A DNA stretch of 37,514 nt from NCBI GenBank assembly GCA_020201525.1, contig JAIVGO010000027.1, forward strand, positions 1 to 37,514, in the 5' to 3' direction. Below, piece by piece: positions 23,389 through 31,777 of this stretch. Below the pieces are notes generated by a model. That model did no database searches and was not told where the DNA came from. It saw only the letters and a list, made by a program, of their open reading frames with translations. Within the stretch, counting starts at the first letter, position 1, and the number at the start of each line of letters is the position of its first letter. Source of the stretch: Actinomycetota bacterium. GTDB taxonomy: Bacteria > Actinomycetota > AC-67. The position numbers and the translations under genes were made by a program.

Positions 23389-24413
23389 TTGCCTCTCTTA
23401 AGACCCGTGCACGACACTGGCGCCGTGCGAAGGGACCGCTCCTCCGAAGATCGCCTCCTCGCGACGCTTCTCTTCACCGACATCGTCGGCTCCACGCAGC
23501 GGGCTGCAGAACTCGGCGACCAGCTTTGGCGAGGCCTGCTGGCGAAGCACCACGCCATCGTGCGCCGAGGTCTCAGGCGCTTCAGCGGCAGCGAGATCGA
23601 CACCACTGGCGACGGCTTCTTCGCCCGGTTCGACCAACCGGCACGCGCGGTGGCGTGCGCGTTCTGGTTGCTTCGGAACCTCGCGCCGATCGGCGTTCAC
23701 ATACGCGCCGGCGTCCACACCGGCGAGGTCGAGGTGGTCCGTGGAGAGTATCGAGGTATCGGCGTCCACATCGCCGCGCGGATCATGGCTATGGCGGATG
23801 CGGGCGATATCCTGGTTACAAGCACCGCTCGCGACCTCATGGCCGGCGCGGAATTCACGTGCGTCGATCGCGGAGAGCACGAGCTGAAAGGCGTCCCGAC
23901 GCCCTGGCGTGTCTATGCCGTCGAGCAGCGGCCGGCGCACCACGAAGACGAGAAGGAAGAAGAGCCGCAACCCAGCCGGATGTCGCGAGCCGCCCTCGCC
24001 GGCTCGCGATCGCGCTCGCGCTCGGGCGCGGGGGTGCATCCGTCGAGCCGACTGCGAATACGGTGGCGCGTCTCGACTCGCACGGCACGAAGATCGCGGG
24101 CGCCGTCGCGGTCGGGGCAGCTCCGAAGGCGATCGCCGCGGACGGGCGCGCGCTTTGGGTCGTCAACTTCGACGACCAAACCTTCCAGCGGATAGACGCT
24201 TCCACTCGAAAGCCTGGTTCGGCGCGTGCTCTCCTGCAAAGTCCTACCGGTATCGCGGTGGGCGGAGGCTTCGTTTGGATCGACAGCAGCTTCGGCGGCG
24301 TCGTCTACCGGGTCGACCCCACGCAAGCCCGCTCCGAAACCCCTATCGACGTCGGCGTCGGTGCCGGGGGTATCGCGTACGGAGAAGGAGCCATCTGGGT
24401 GACGAATGGACAT
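23389..24413 (+). pseudogene. Class III adenylate/guanylate cyclase with beta-propeller, frameshifted and truncated
   Basis: The first frame (start TTG 23389 or GTG 23407/23425) encodes an intact class III cyclase domain: LLFTDIVGSTQRAAELGDQL and IDTTGDGFFARFD carry both metal Asp, and GEYRGIGVHIAARIMAMADA follows. After VYAVEQRPAHHEDEKEEEPQ the reading must shift near 23990-24010 to continue into RRLAIALALGRGGASVEPTA and a YncE/PQQ-like propeller (DGRALWVVNFDDQTFQRIDA, GGGFVWIDSSFGG, YGEGAIWVTNG). The membrane helix expected between the two parts is largely missing, which suggests a deletion caused the shift. The propeller stops abruptly where IS481-type sequence begins. The cyclase domain alone (about 200 residues) might still be made. 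Confidence 0.75.
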
Positions 24414-24901
24414 CGCGATTTCCACCAAACACTCAAGAAGTATCTTGCGAAACAACCGGCAGCGGAAACGATCGCGCAGCTGCAAGCCCAGATCGACCGC
24501 TTCGGCCCCTACTACAACGACGTGCGTCCGCACCGGGCGAAAAACAGAATGACGCCGCGCGTCGCCTTTGATTCACGCGACAAAGCCAGACCCGCGGCTC
24601 CCAAGATCCGCAGGGGCAAAGGAGTGCGTGTGCGCCAAGACCGCATCGACAAAGGCGGACACGTCACCCTGCGTCACACCGGCAAGCTCCATCACATTGG
24701 CATCGGCCGCGATCACAAGGAAAGCGCGTGCTCATGCTCATCAAGGATTTGGACGTCCGCGTCATCACTCGCGAAGGCGAGCTCCTACGACAGCTCACGC
24801 TTGATCCGAGCACGCTCTACCACGGAACTGGCGCACCACCGGGACCGCCGAAAGGCCGACCGCTCGGACCCCGAAAGAAGAAAGCGTCTACGATGTCCTG
24901 A
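24414..24901 (+). pseudogene. IS481-family transposase, C-terminal fragment with frameshift
   Basis: Only the end of the DDE catalytic domain and the C-terminal tail remain: LQAQIDRFGPYYNDVRPHRA (the rve_3 segment) and RMTPRVAFDSRDKARPAAPK, then HVTLRHTGKLHHIGIGRDHK. A one-base loss near 24718-24722 shifts the frame; the downstream frame restores KRVLMLIKDLDVRVITREGE and ends PLGPRKKKASTMS before TGA 24899-24901. The catalytic Asp pair is absent, so it is inactive. Confidence 0.78.
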
Positions 24902-24934
24902 GACATCCGTCCACGATGTCCTGCGACATCACAA
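24414..24934 (+). mobile_element. Right-end remnant of an IS481-family element
   Basis: It begins within the transposase (FHQTLKKYLAKQP) and ends in the repeats gatgtcctgagacatc (24892-24907) and gatgtcctgcgacatcac (24915-24932), which are likely the terminal region. The left part of the element is missing. The right end lies directly against the 3' end of tRNA-Arg. Confidence 0.7.
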
Positions 24935-25011
24935 TGGTGCGCCCGGCAGGATTCGAACCTGCGACCTTCGGCTCCGGAGGCCGACACTCTAATCCGCTGA
25001 GCTACGGGCGC
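24935..25011 (-). tRNA. tRNA-Arg (anticodon CCG)
   Basis: On the minus strand: acceptor GCGCCCG/CGGGCGC, D arm GCTC...GAGT, anticodon arm TCGGC-CTCCGGA-GCCGA giving anticodon CCG (codon CGG), T arm GCAGG-TTCGAAT-CCTGC, discriminator A and an encoded CCA. 77 nt, full cloverleaf. A TAGCAT -10-like element lies at 25024-25029 on the same strand. argS is 480 bp away on the other strand. Confidence 0.95.
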
Positions 25012-25100
25012 CAGCAGCACGGGATGCTATCACCGGGCATGCTGCACGGTCCCCGGCGCGAGGCACTATCATCGGCTCGAAGCACAACGGGAGAGGTCTT

Positions 25101-25490
25101 GTGGCGAAAGTTCTCGTCGTCGACGACGACCGGGTGATCCAGCAATTACTCGTCGTGAACCTCGAGCTCGAAGGATTCGACATCGAAACCGCGAGCGACG
25201 GGGAAGAGGCGGTTCAGAAGATCCTGTCGAACAAGTACGACCTGGTCTTGCTCGACATCATGATGCCCAAGCTCGACGGTCGGGAAGTCTGCCGGCGCGT
25301 GAAGGCCGATCCCCGGGGCAAGGACGTCCCGATTATCTTCCTGTCTGCGCGGGCGCAAGATCTGGACGTGCGCCAGGGGTACGACCTCGGCGTGGCGGCG
25401 TACGTCACAAAACCGTTTGACCCGGTCGACCTCATAGACGTCGTGTCGCGCGTCCTGAACGGCGAGCGCGTACTCCCTCCGCGTTCGTGA
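25101..25490 (+). CDS. Receiver-only response regulator
   Basis: A 129-residue receiver domain: VLVVDDDRVIQQLLVVNLEL (acidic D8-D10), phosphoacceptor D52 in LVLLDIMMPKLDGREVC, S82 in IIFLSARAQ and K104 in YVTKPFDPVDL. No output domain. GTG 25101 follows gggagagg. The stop overlaps argS (GTGA), so it is translated with the synthetase, an unusual partner; its kinase is unknown. Confidence 0.92.
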   Translation: MAKVLVVDDDRVIQQLLVVNLELEGFDIETASDGEEAVQKILSNKYDLVLLDIMMPKLDGREVCRRVKADPRGKDVPIIFLSARAQDLDVRQGYDLGVAAYVTKPFDPVDLIDVVSRVLNGERVLPPRS

Positions 25491-27142
25491 TCCAGACACT
25501 CCTCGCAGACGCGATCGCACGAGCCGTCGCCGACGCGCAAGCCGCCGGCGCCGTGCCGCATTTCGAGATGCCTCCCGTTGAGTTGTCGCGGCCGAAGGTT
25601 CCCGAACACGGAGATTGGTCGAGCCAGATAGCGCTCGCAGCGGCGAAACGCGCGGGCATGAAGCCGCGAGATCTCGCGAATGAGATTGCAGGCCGTATGG
25701 CGGAGATGAAAGAGATTGCCGCCGTGGAGGTCGCCGGTCCGGGATTCCTCAACTTCCGTTTGTCGCACGCGACGCTGACGGGGATCGTGGGCGAGGTCCA
25801 GGAAGCCGGCGCGAACTGGGGCCGTTCACGTACCGAGCCGGCCGAGCGCGTCCAAGTTGAATTCGTCAGTGCCAATCCGACCGGGCCGCTCCACCTCGGC
25901 CACGGCCGCTGGGCCGTCGTCGGGGACGCGATCGCGACGCTCCTTGAGGCAACCGGCCACCGTGTCGAGCGCGAGTTCTACATCAACGACTTCGGAAACC
26001 AGATGCAGCTCTTCGGCGAATCGCTTCGGGCGCGGTACCTGCAGGAAAACGGGCGCGATGCGGACGTGCCCGAAGGCGGCTACCAAGGCGCGTACATGAG
26101 GGAGCTCGCGCAGGAGCTCTTGCGAGAGCGAGGCGCGGAGCTCGCCGACGCCGGCGCAGACGTCTTTCGCGAGATCGGACGCGATCACATGCTGACGCAT
26201 CAGCGGGCGGTGCTCGAGCGCATCGGCGTGCGCTTCGACGTCTGGTTCAGTGAAACGGAGCTACACCGTGCGGGCGACGTAACGCACGGCATTGAGCAGG
26301 TTAAGCAGCACGGTCACGTCTACGAGGCCGACGGCGCCGTGTGGTTGCGCACCACGGACTTCGGCGACGACAAGGACCGCGTCATCGTTCGAGAGTCCGG
26401 CGAGCCGACGTATTTCGCCGCCGACATCGCGTACTACCTGTCGAAGAAGTCGCGCGGCTTCGACCGGCTCATTTACCTATGGGGCGCGGATCATCACGGT
26501 TACGTCGCGCGAGTGCGTGCTGCGATTCAGTGTCTCGGGGATGATCCCGGCACGGTCGAGTTTCTCATCGGGCAGCTCGTCAACTTGAAACGGTCGGGAC
26601 AGCCGGTCCGCATGTCGAAGCGCACCGGCGAGCTCGTGACATTCGAAGAGCTCGTCGACGAAGTCGGCTCGGACGCGACGCGGTACACGCTCCTGCGTCA
26701 ACTTTCGATCGACACGCCGCTGGACTTCGACATCGACCTCGTCGTCCAGCGGTCGCAAGACAACCCGGTGTTCTACGTTCAGTACGCGCACGCGCGGATC
26801 TGCTCGATCATCGGCTACGCGCGTGATCAAGGCGTCGAGTCTGCGCCCGTGGCGAACGTGGACCTGGAACGGCTGAGCCATCCCAGCGAGCTCGAGCTCG
26901 TGCGCAAGATCGGCGCGCTGCCGGACGTCGTCGCGACCGCCGGGCGCATGCGAGCACCGCACAGGCTCACGAACTTCGCCGAAGAGCTCGCCGGGTTGTT
27001 CCACGCGTTCTATAGAGATTGTCGCGTTGTCACCGACGATGGAAGCCTCACGCAAGCGCGACTGCACTTGAGTATTTCGACGAAGATCACGCTCGCGAAT
27101 GTGTTAGCGTTTCTCGGCGTCACTGCTCCCGAACGAATGTGA
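25487..27142 (+). CDS. argS: Arginyl-tRNA synthetase
   Basis: A 551-residue class I synthetase. The N-terminal Add-1 domain (about 1-110, with VAGPGFLNFRLS) precedes the Rossmann catalytic domain with FVSANPTGPLHLGHGRWAVV (HIGH motif as HLGH, about residue 136) and the MSKR loop (VRMSKRTGELVTFEELVDE, about 376, a KMSK variant). A C-terminal DALR anticodon-binding domain ends it (DPxxY-like FYVQYAHARICSI, then FHAFYRDCRV). It charges tRNA-Arg with arginine; a tRNA-Arg gene lies upstream. The GTG start overlaps the receiver gene. First gene of the argS-lysA-hom-thrC-thrB order known in mycobacteria. Confidence 0.96.
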   Translation: MIQTLLADAIARAVADAQAAGAVPHFEMPPVELSRPKVPEHGDWSSQIALAAAKRAGMKPRDLANEIAGRMAEMKEIAAVEVAGPGFLNFRLSHATLTGIVGEVQEAGANWGRSRTEPAERVQVEFVSANPTGPLHLGHGRWAVVGDAIATLLEATGHRVEREFYINDFGNQMQLFGESLRARYLQENGRDADVPEGGYQGAYMRELAQELLRERGAELADAGADVFREIGRDHMLTHQRAVLERIGVRFDVWFSETELHRAGDVTHGIEQVKQHGHVYEADGAVWLRTTDFGDDKDRVIVRESGEPTYFAADIAYYLSKKSRGFDRLIYLWGADHHGYVARVRAAIQCLGDDPGTVEFLIGQLVNLKRSGQPVRMSKRTGELVTFEELVDEVGSDATRYTLLRQLSIDTPLDFDIDLVVQRSQDNPVFYVQYAHARICSIIGYARDQGVESAPVANVDLERLSHPSELELVRKIGALPDVVATAGRMRAPHRLTNFAEELAGLFHAFYRDCRVVTDDGSLTQARLHLSISTKITLANVLAFLGVTAPERM

Positions 27143-27149
27143 GAGAACA

Positions 27150-28460
27150 ATGCCGCATACCCTGAAAGACGTGCTGCCGGCCACCGCACGCATGCGCGAC
27201 GACGGGCATTTGGAAGTCGGCGGTGCCGACGTGATCGCGCTCGCCGAACAGCACGACACGCCGCTGTACGTCCTGTGCGAGGAGACGCTGCGCCGTCAGT
27301 GCCGGCGGTACGTCGGCGCGTTTCCCGGAGCCAGGATTTACTTCGCGGCGAAGTCTTTCACTGCCGTCCACACGCTCCGCGTTGCGGTCGAGGAGGGACT
27401 GGGCGTCGACGTTGCCAGCGGCGGTGAGCTGTACACGGCGCTCACGGCGCGTGTCCCGGTGGAGGCCATCGTTTTTCACGGCAACAACAAGTCGGATGCC
27501 GAGCTCGCGATGGCCGTCGAGTCCGGCGTCGGCCGCGTCGCGGTCGATTCGCTCGACGAGCTCGAGCGTTTGTCCGAGATCGCAGCCTCGGCCGCCAAGG
27601 TGCAAGCGATCGTTTTGCGTGTGACGCCCGGCATAGAGGCGCACACGCATGAGTACATTCAGACCGGGCAAGAGGATTCGAAGTTCGGATTGTCGATCGA
27701 AAGCGGTCTTGCCATCGAGGCGGCGAAGCGCGCGGCGGATTTGCCCGGTGTCGACCTCGTCGGCATCCACGCCCACATCGGTTCGCAAATTTTCGGTCCA
27801 GAAGCGTTCATGAAGCTGGTCGAAGTCATGTTCGAGTTTCTCGACGCGGTGCGCTCGGCGACCGGCGTGGCATTGCCGGAGCTGAATCTCGGCGGCGGTC
27901 TCGGCATCGCGTATACGAAAGAGGAATCCCCCGCGGACATCGAATTGCACGCGCGGTTGATCACGGAGGCCGTCGAGCGCGAGGCGAGCAAGTGGGGGAT
28001 CCCGACGCCGCGCCTGTGCGTCGAGCCGGGCCGGTCGCTCATCGCGAACGCCATGCTGACGCTTTACCGCGTCGGTGTCGTGAAAGAGATTCCCGGCATC
28101 CGCACCTACGTCAGCGTCGACGGCGGCATGAGCGACAATATCCGTCCGATGCTGTACGGAGCGCGGTATTCCGCACTGGTTGCGAACAAATGCGACGAGC
28201 ATCCCACGCTCGTCGTCACGATCGCCGGCTCGCATTGTGAGTCCGGAGACATCCTCGTCAAAGACGTGGCCGTGCCCGAATCCATTCGGCGAGGCGACGT
28301 CCTGGCGCTCCTGGCGACCGGCGCGTACGGCTACACGATGGCGTCGAACTACAACAAGATGCGCCGTCCGGCCATCGTCGCGGTACGGGACGGCAAGAGC
28401 CGTGTCATCGTGCGACGCGAGACGTTCGAGGACTTGGTCAGGCTCGACGAGCCGGGCTAG
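27150..28460 (+). CDS. lysA: Diaminopimelate decarboxylase
   Basis: A 436-residue fold-type III PLP enzyme: decarboxylates meso-diaminopimelate to lysine, the last step of lysine synthesis. YFAAKSFTAVHTLR carries the PLP-binding Lys (about 66), followed by GVDVASGGELYTAL, HAHIGSQIF (about 208), LNLGGGLGIAY, EPGRSLIANA and SHCESGDILVKDVAVP, whose Cys (about 363) reaches the active site of the other subunit. Length and motifs are those of the family. It starts 7 nt after argS. Confidence 0.96.
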   Translation: MPHTLKDVLPATARMRDDGHLEVGGADVIALAEQHDTPLYVLCEETLRRQCRRYVGAFPGARIYFAAKSFTAVHTLRVAVEEGLGVDVASGGELYTALTARVPVEAIVFHGNNKSDAELAMAVESGVGRVAVDSLDELERLSEIAASAAKVQAIVLRVTPGIEAHTHEYIQTGQEDSKFGLSIESGLAIEAAKRAADLPGVDLVGIHAHIGSQIFGPEAFMKLVEVMFEFLDAVRSATGVALPELNLGGGLGIAYTKEESPADIELHARLITEAVEREASKWGIPTPRLCVEPGRSLIANAMLTLYRVGVVKEIPGIRTYVSVDGGMSDNIRPMLYGARYSALVANKCDEHPTLVVTIAGSHCESGDILVKDVAVPESIRRGDVLALLATGAYGYTMASNYNKMRRPAIVAVRDGKSRVIVRRETFEDLVRLDEPG

Positions 28461-28480
28461 CGCAAACCAACCAGCCCGGC
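28451..28480 (+). terminator. Hairpin after lysA
   Basis: GCCGGGCT (28451-28458) pairs perfectly with AGCCCGGC (28473-28480) across a 14-nt loop, overlapping the lysA stop. No U-run; it may end or attenuate transcription before hom. Confidence 0.45.
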
Positions 28481-28493
28481 GACCCCAGGCCGG

Positions 28494-28499
28494 TATCAT
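28494..28499 (+). promoter_or_regulatory. -10 element for leaderless hom transcript
   Basis: TATCAT, then 8 nt, then ATG 28508. No ribosome site in between. It suggests that hom-thrC-thrB have a promoter of their own. Confidence 0.45.
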
Positions 28500-28507
28500 C
28501 GTGCAAC

Positions 28508-29803
28508 ATGACTGATCGAGTGCTTCGCATCGGGCAACTGGGCTGTGGGATCGTCGGCTCGGCGGTGCTACGCATGCTCGAGGCGAACGCGCACGACATC
28601 GAGCAGCGGACCGGCGCCCGGCTCGAGATCGGAAAGGTCGCCGTCCGGAGCCTGGAAAAGGACCGCGACATCCCCGACGCAGCCAAAAAGCTACTGACCA
28701 CGAGCACGGACGACGTGGTATCCGATCCGTCGATCGACATCGTGGTCGAGGTCATGGGAGGCGTCGAGCCAACGCTCGGGCTGATGCTGCGAGCAATCTC
28801 TGCCGGCAAGCCGCTTGTGACGGCGAACAAGGAGCTGCTCGCTTCGCGCGGGCGCGAGCTGTTCGACGCGGCAGATGCCGCCGGCGTCGATTTGTACTTC
28901 GAGGCGGCCGTCGCGGGCGGAATTCCTATTATTCACCCGCTAAAGGAATCTCTCGCCGGCGAGCGCATCCGCAAAGTCATGGGGATCGTGAACGGAACGA
29001 CGAATTTCATTCTCACGCGGATGACCGAGCTCGGGGAATCGTTCGGCGAAGCGCTCAGCGAGGCGGAACGACGCGGCTTCACCGAGCTCGATCCCACTGC
29101 GGACATCGAAGGATTCGACCCCGCCGCCAAGGCTGCGATCCTTGCGAGCATCGCGTTCAACACTCGTGTCGTCGCAAGTGACGTGTATCGCGAAGGCATC
29201 GCAGAGGTCACCGCGCAGGACATCGCGAACGCCAAGAAGCTCGGATACATCGTGAAGCTTCTTGCGATCGCCGAAGAGGAAGACGGCGAAGTCACGGTTC
29301 GCGTGCATCCTTCGATGATTCCGCTGACGCACCCGCTGGCGTCGGTCCGCGAGAATCTCAACGCAGTATTCGTCGAAGGTGAGAACGTCGGGGAGCTCAT
29401 GTTCTACGGACGCGGCGCCGGGGGACCGCCGACTGCGACGAGCGTCGTCGGCGACATCGTCGACGTAGCGCGGAACAAATTGTCCGGCGGTCGCGGAGTC
29501 AGCGACACCTGTTACGAGAACAAGCCGATCCGAACGATGGAGGGAATGGTCGCTCAGTACTACATGCTGCTCTCCGTTGCCGACCGCCCCGGTGTGCTCG
29601 CCGCCGTCGCCGGCGCTTTCGGTGAGAACAACGTCTCGATTCAAAACGTCTGGCAAGAGGGTCTCGGAGATCAAGCGCAGCTCGTGCTCATCACGCACCG
29701 CGCTCAAGAAAAGAATATGCAGGCGACGCTGGCGGCCTTGCGTGAGCTCGACGCCGTCACAAAGGTTGCAAGCGTGATGCGCGTCGAGGGCGGCGAGGAG
29801 TAG
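28508..29803 (+). CDS. hom: Homoserine dehydrogenase with ACT domain
   Basis: A 431-residue enzyme that reduces aspartate semialdehyde to homoserine with NAD(P)[14 protein letters not shown] holds the dinucleotide motif GxGxxG (residues 12-17), ITANKELL-type [12 protein letters not shown], and the catalytic part has [14 protein letters not shown] and [20 protein letters not shown] (catalytic Asp/Lys region). The C-terminal ACT domain (about 350-430: [20 protein letters not shown]) is the usual threonine feedback site. thrC follows after 2 nt. Confidence 0.96.
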   Translation: MTDRVLRIGQLGCGIVGSAVLRMLEANAHDIEQRTGARLEIGKVAVRSLEKDRDIPDAAKKLLTTSTDDVVSDPSIDIVVEVMGGVEPTLGLMLRAISAGKPLVTANKELLASRGRELFDAADAAGVDLYFEAAVAGGIPIIHPLKESLAGERIRKVMGIVNGTTNFILTRMTELGESFGEALSEAERRGFTELDPTADIEGFDPAAKAAILASIAFNTRVVASDVYREGIAEVTAQDIANAKKLGYIVKLLAIAEEEDGEVTVRVHPSMIPLTHPLASVRENLNAVFVEGENVGELMFYGRGAGGPPTATSVVGDIVDVARNKLSGGRGVSDTCYENKPIRTMEGMVAQYYMLLSVADRPGVLAAVAGAFGENNVSIQNVWQEGLGDQAQLVLITHRAQEKNMQATLAALRELDAVTKVASVMRVEGGEE

Positions 29804-29805
29804 GC

Positions 29806-30858
29806 GTGAGCGGGCTCTGGCGCGGAGTCATCGAAGAATTTCGCGACCGGTTGCCGATCGAGCCGGACGGGCCTGTGGTGTCCCTGCAAGAGGGTGGCAC
29901 GCCGCTCATTCACAGCAAGGTGTTGTCGCACCGGACGGGCTGCGAGGTCTTCCTGAAGTATGAGGGGGCTAATCCCACTGGATCATTCAAAGATCGCGGC
30001 ATGACCGTCGCAATCTCCAAAGCCGTTGAAGAAGGCGCGAAGGCGGTAATTTGCGCGTCCACCGGAAATACGAGCGCGAGTGCGGCTGCATACGCGGCGC
30101 GCGCGGGACTCGAATGCGCGGTCCTAGTTCCGCAAGGCGCAATCGCGCTCGGAAAGCTCGCGCAGGCGTTGGTGCACGGGGCGAAGCTCATCCAAGTCGA
30201 CGGAAATTTTGATGCCGCGCTCACGGTCGCGCGCGTCCTCGTCGAAGACTATCCGGTGACCCTGGTCAACTCGGTGAATCCATACCGGATCGAAGGACAA
30301 AAGACCGCGGCGTTCGAGATCATAAGTTCGCTCGGCCGGGCGCCGGACTATCACGTCATGCCGGTGGGGAACGCCGGCAACATCACGGCATACTGGAAGG
30401 GTTATCGCGAAGACCGCGACGCCGGGACGATCTCTTTCCTTCCGCGCATGTTCGGGTTTCAAGCCGCCGGTGCCGCCCCCATCGTTCTCGGCCATCCCGT
30501 CGAAAAGCCGTCGACGATCGCGACCGCAATCCGGATAGGCAACCCGGCGTCGTGGGATCAAGCCGTTGAAGCAGCGCGTGAGTCGGAAGGTTCGATCCGG
30601 GCGGTTACCGATCGCGACATTCTCGTCGCGTACCGGGCCCTCGCGCGCGAGGGTGTGTTCGTCGAAATGGCGAGCGCCGCATCCGTCGCCGGTTTACTGC
30701 AGCTGTCCGACGAGGGCGTGCTCGCACCGGACAAGCTCATCGTGTGCGTGCTCACCGGTCACGGCTTGAAGGATCCCGACTGGGCGATCGCCGGCGCGCC
30801 GAAACCCGCCGTCGTTCCGCCGAACGCGGAAGCGGCCGCCCGCGAGCTGGGACTCTAG
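29806..30858 (+). CDS. thrC: Threonine synthase
   Basis: A 350-residue PLP enzyme (fold type II) that converts O-phosphohomoserine to threonine. [20 protein letters not shown] carries the PLP Lys62; [20 protein letters not shown] and [15 protein letters not shown] are the phosphate- and cofactor-binding segments. It is the short bacterial form. The GTG start lies 2 nt after hom, and the thrB GTG follows 1 nt after its stop. Confidence 0.96.
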   Translation: MSGLWRGVIEEFRDRLPIEPDGPVVSLQEGGTPLIHSKVLSHRTGCEVFLKYEGANPTGSFKDRGMTVAISKAVEEGAKAVICASTGNTSASAAAYAARAGLECAVLVPQGAIALGKLAQALVHGAKLIQVDGNFDAALTVARVLVEDYPVTLVNSVNPYRIEGQKTAAFEIISSLGRAPDYHVMPVGNAGNITAYWKGYREDRDAGTISFLPRMFGFQAAGAAPIVLGHPVEKPSTIATAIRIGNPASWDQAVEAARESEGSIRAVTDRDILVAYRALAREGVFVEMASAASVAGLLQLSDEGVLAPDKLIVCVLTGHGLKDPDWAIAGAPKPAVVPPNAEAAARELGL

Positions 30859-30859
30859 C

Positions 30860-31735
30860 GTGCTGACCGGTTTTACCGTTCGCGTTCCGGCCACTGTGGC
30901 AAACGTCGGACCCGGGTTCGACGCACTTGCTTTCGCACTCGAGTGGTTCAATGAGATTCACGTCCAACCGGCGTCCGCACTCGAGGTCGAAGTCGAAGGC
31001 GAAGGCGCGAACGACATCGATCGCGGCGAGGACAATCTGGTCGTGCGCGCGATGTCGCGCGTCTTGGGAGCAGTGCCGCGGGCGCGCGTGAGCCTCGTTA
31101 ATCACTTTCCGTTCGGTCGCGGTTTCGGCTCGAGCGCCGCCGCGATCGTCGGGGGACTCGTTGCGGCGACGCACATGAAAAGCGAGAAGCCGGATCGTAG
31201 AACGCTCGACGACGCGATCGAGATGGAAGGGCACGCCGACAACGTAAGCGCGTGCTTGCTCGGCGGCATCACCGTCTCGTTGCCGGGCGCGCCGACGGCA
31301 CGGCTCGATCCACCGGCCGCCTTGAGGCCGCTGGCCGCCGTCGCACCGGAAACGCTGTCCACGCACTCCGCGCGCAAGGCCCTGCCGGAAACGGTTTCTT
31401 TCACCGACGCCGCCCTCACCGCAGCCAGAGCGGCGCGCCTGACCGCGGCGCTCGCCGCCGGCGACGGCGACGCGTTGATGGCCGCGACCGACGACGTGCT
31501 GCATCAGCCGGCGCGTTTTGCGCTCGCGCCCGATTCGGGCTCTTTCGTTGCACGGCTTCGCGAAGCGGGATTTGCGGCTTTTCTCGCCGGCGCCGGCCCG
31601 AGCATCGCAGCGATCGTGCCGGCGGAGCTCGGCCGTGAGGCGGAGAGCTTTGCGTCCGGCTGTGCACCGCCGGGATGGGACGTGCGGTCCTTGGAATTCT
31701 CAGCACGCGGGGCCGAGGTCGTTGTGAGCGACTGA
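30860..31735 (+). CDS. thrB: Homoserine kinase
   Basis: A 291-residue GHMP-family kinase making O-phosphohomoserine from homoserine and ATP, the substrate of ThrC. PATVANVGPGFDALAFALEW is the N-terminal motif, PFGRGFGSSAAAIVGGLVAA (about residues 88-107) the ATP-binding GHMP loop, and FLAGAGPSIAAIVP (about 241-254) the third motif. The -35 of the next promoter lies inside its last codons. Confidence 0.95.
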   Translation: MLTGFTVRVPATVANVGPGFDALAFALEWFNEIHVQPASALEVEVEGEGANDIDRGEDNLVVRAMSRVLGAVPRARVSLVNHFPFGRGFGSSAAAIVGGLVAATHMKSEKPDRRTLDDAIEMEGHADNVSACLLGGITVSLPGAPTARLDPPAALRPLAAVAPETLSTHSARKALPETVSFTDAALTAARAARLTAALAAGDGDALMAATDDVLHQPARFALAPDSGSFVARLREAGFAAFLAGAGPSIAAIVPAELGREAESFASGCAPPGWDVRSLEFSARGAEVVVSD

Positions 31736-31750
31736 AACTGGTTCTACACT
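31722..31750 (+). promoter_or_regulatory. Promoter of the debranching-enzyme operon
   Basis: -35 TTGTGA (31722-31727), 17-nt spacer, -10 TACACT (31745-31750), located at the end of thrB. The ribosome site cggag precedes GTG 31778. This is the most canonical promoter in the window. Confidence 0.6.
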
Positions 31751-31777
31751 CACGAACAAACCTTCTTCGGAGCAGAC

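Noticed and set aside
23526..24992. One 488-codon open frame spanning cyclase region, propeller, transposase tail and tRNA
   Set aside because: It is a chance joining: the start is out of frame with the cyclase, the middle is the propeller remnant, the end is IS sequence and antisense tRNA.
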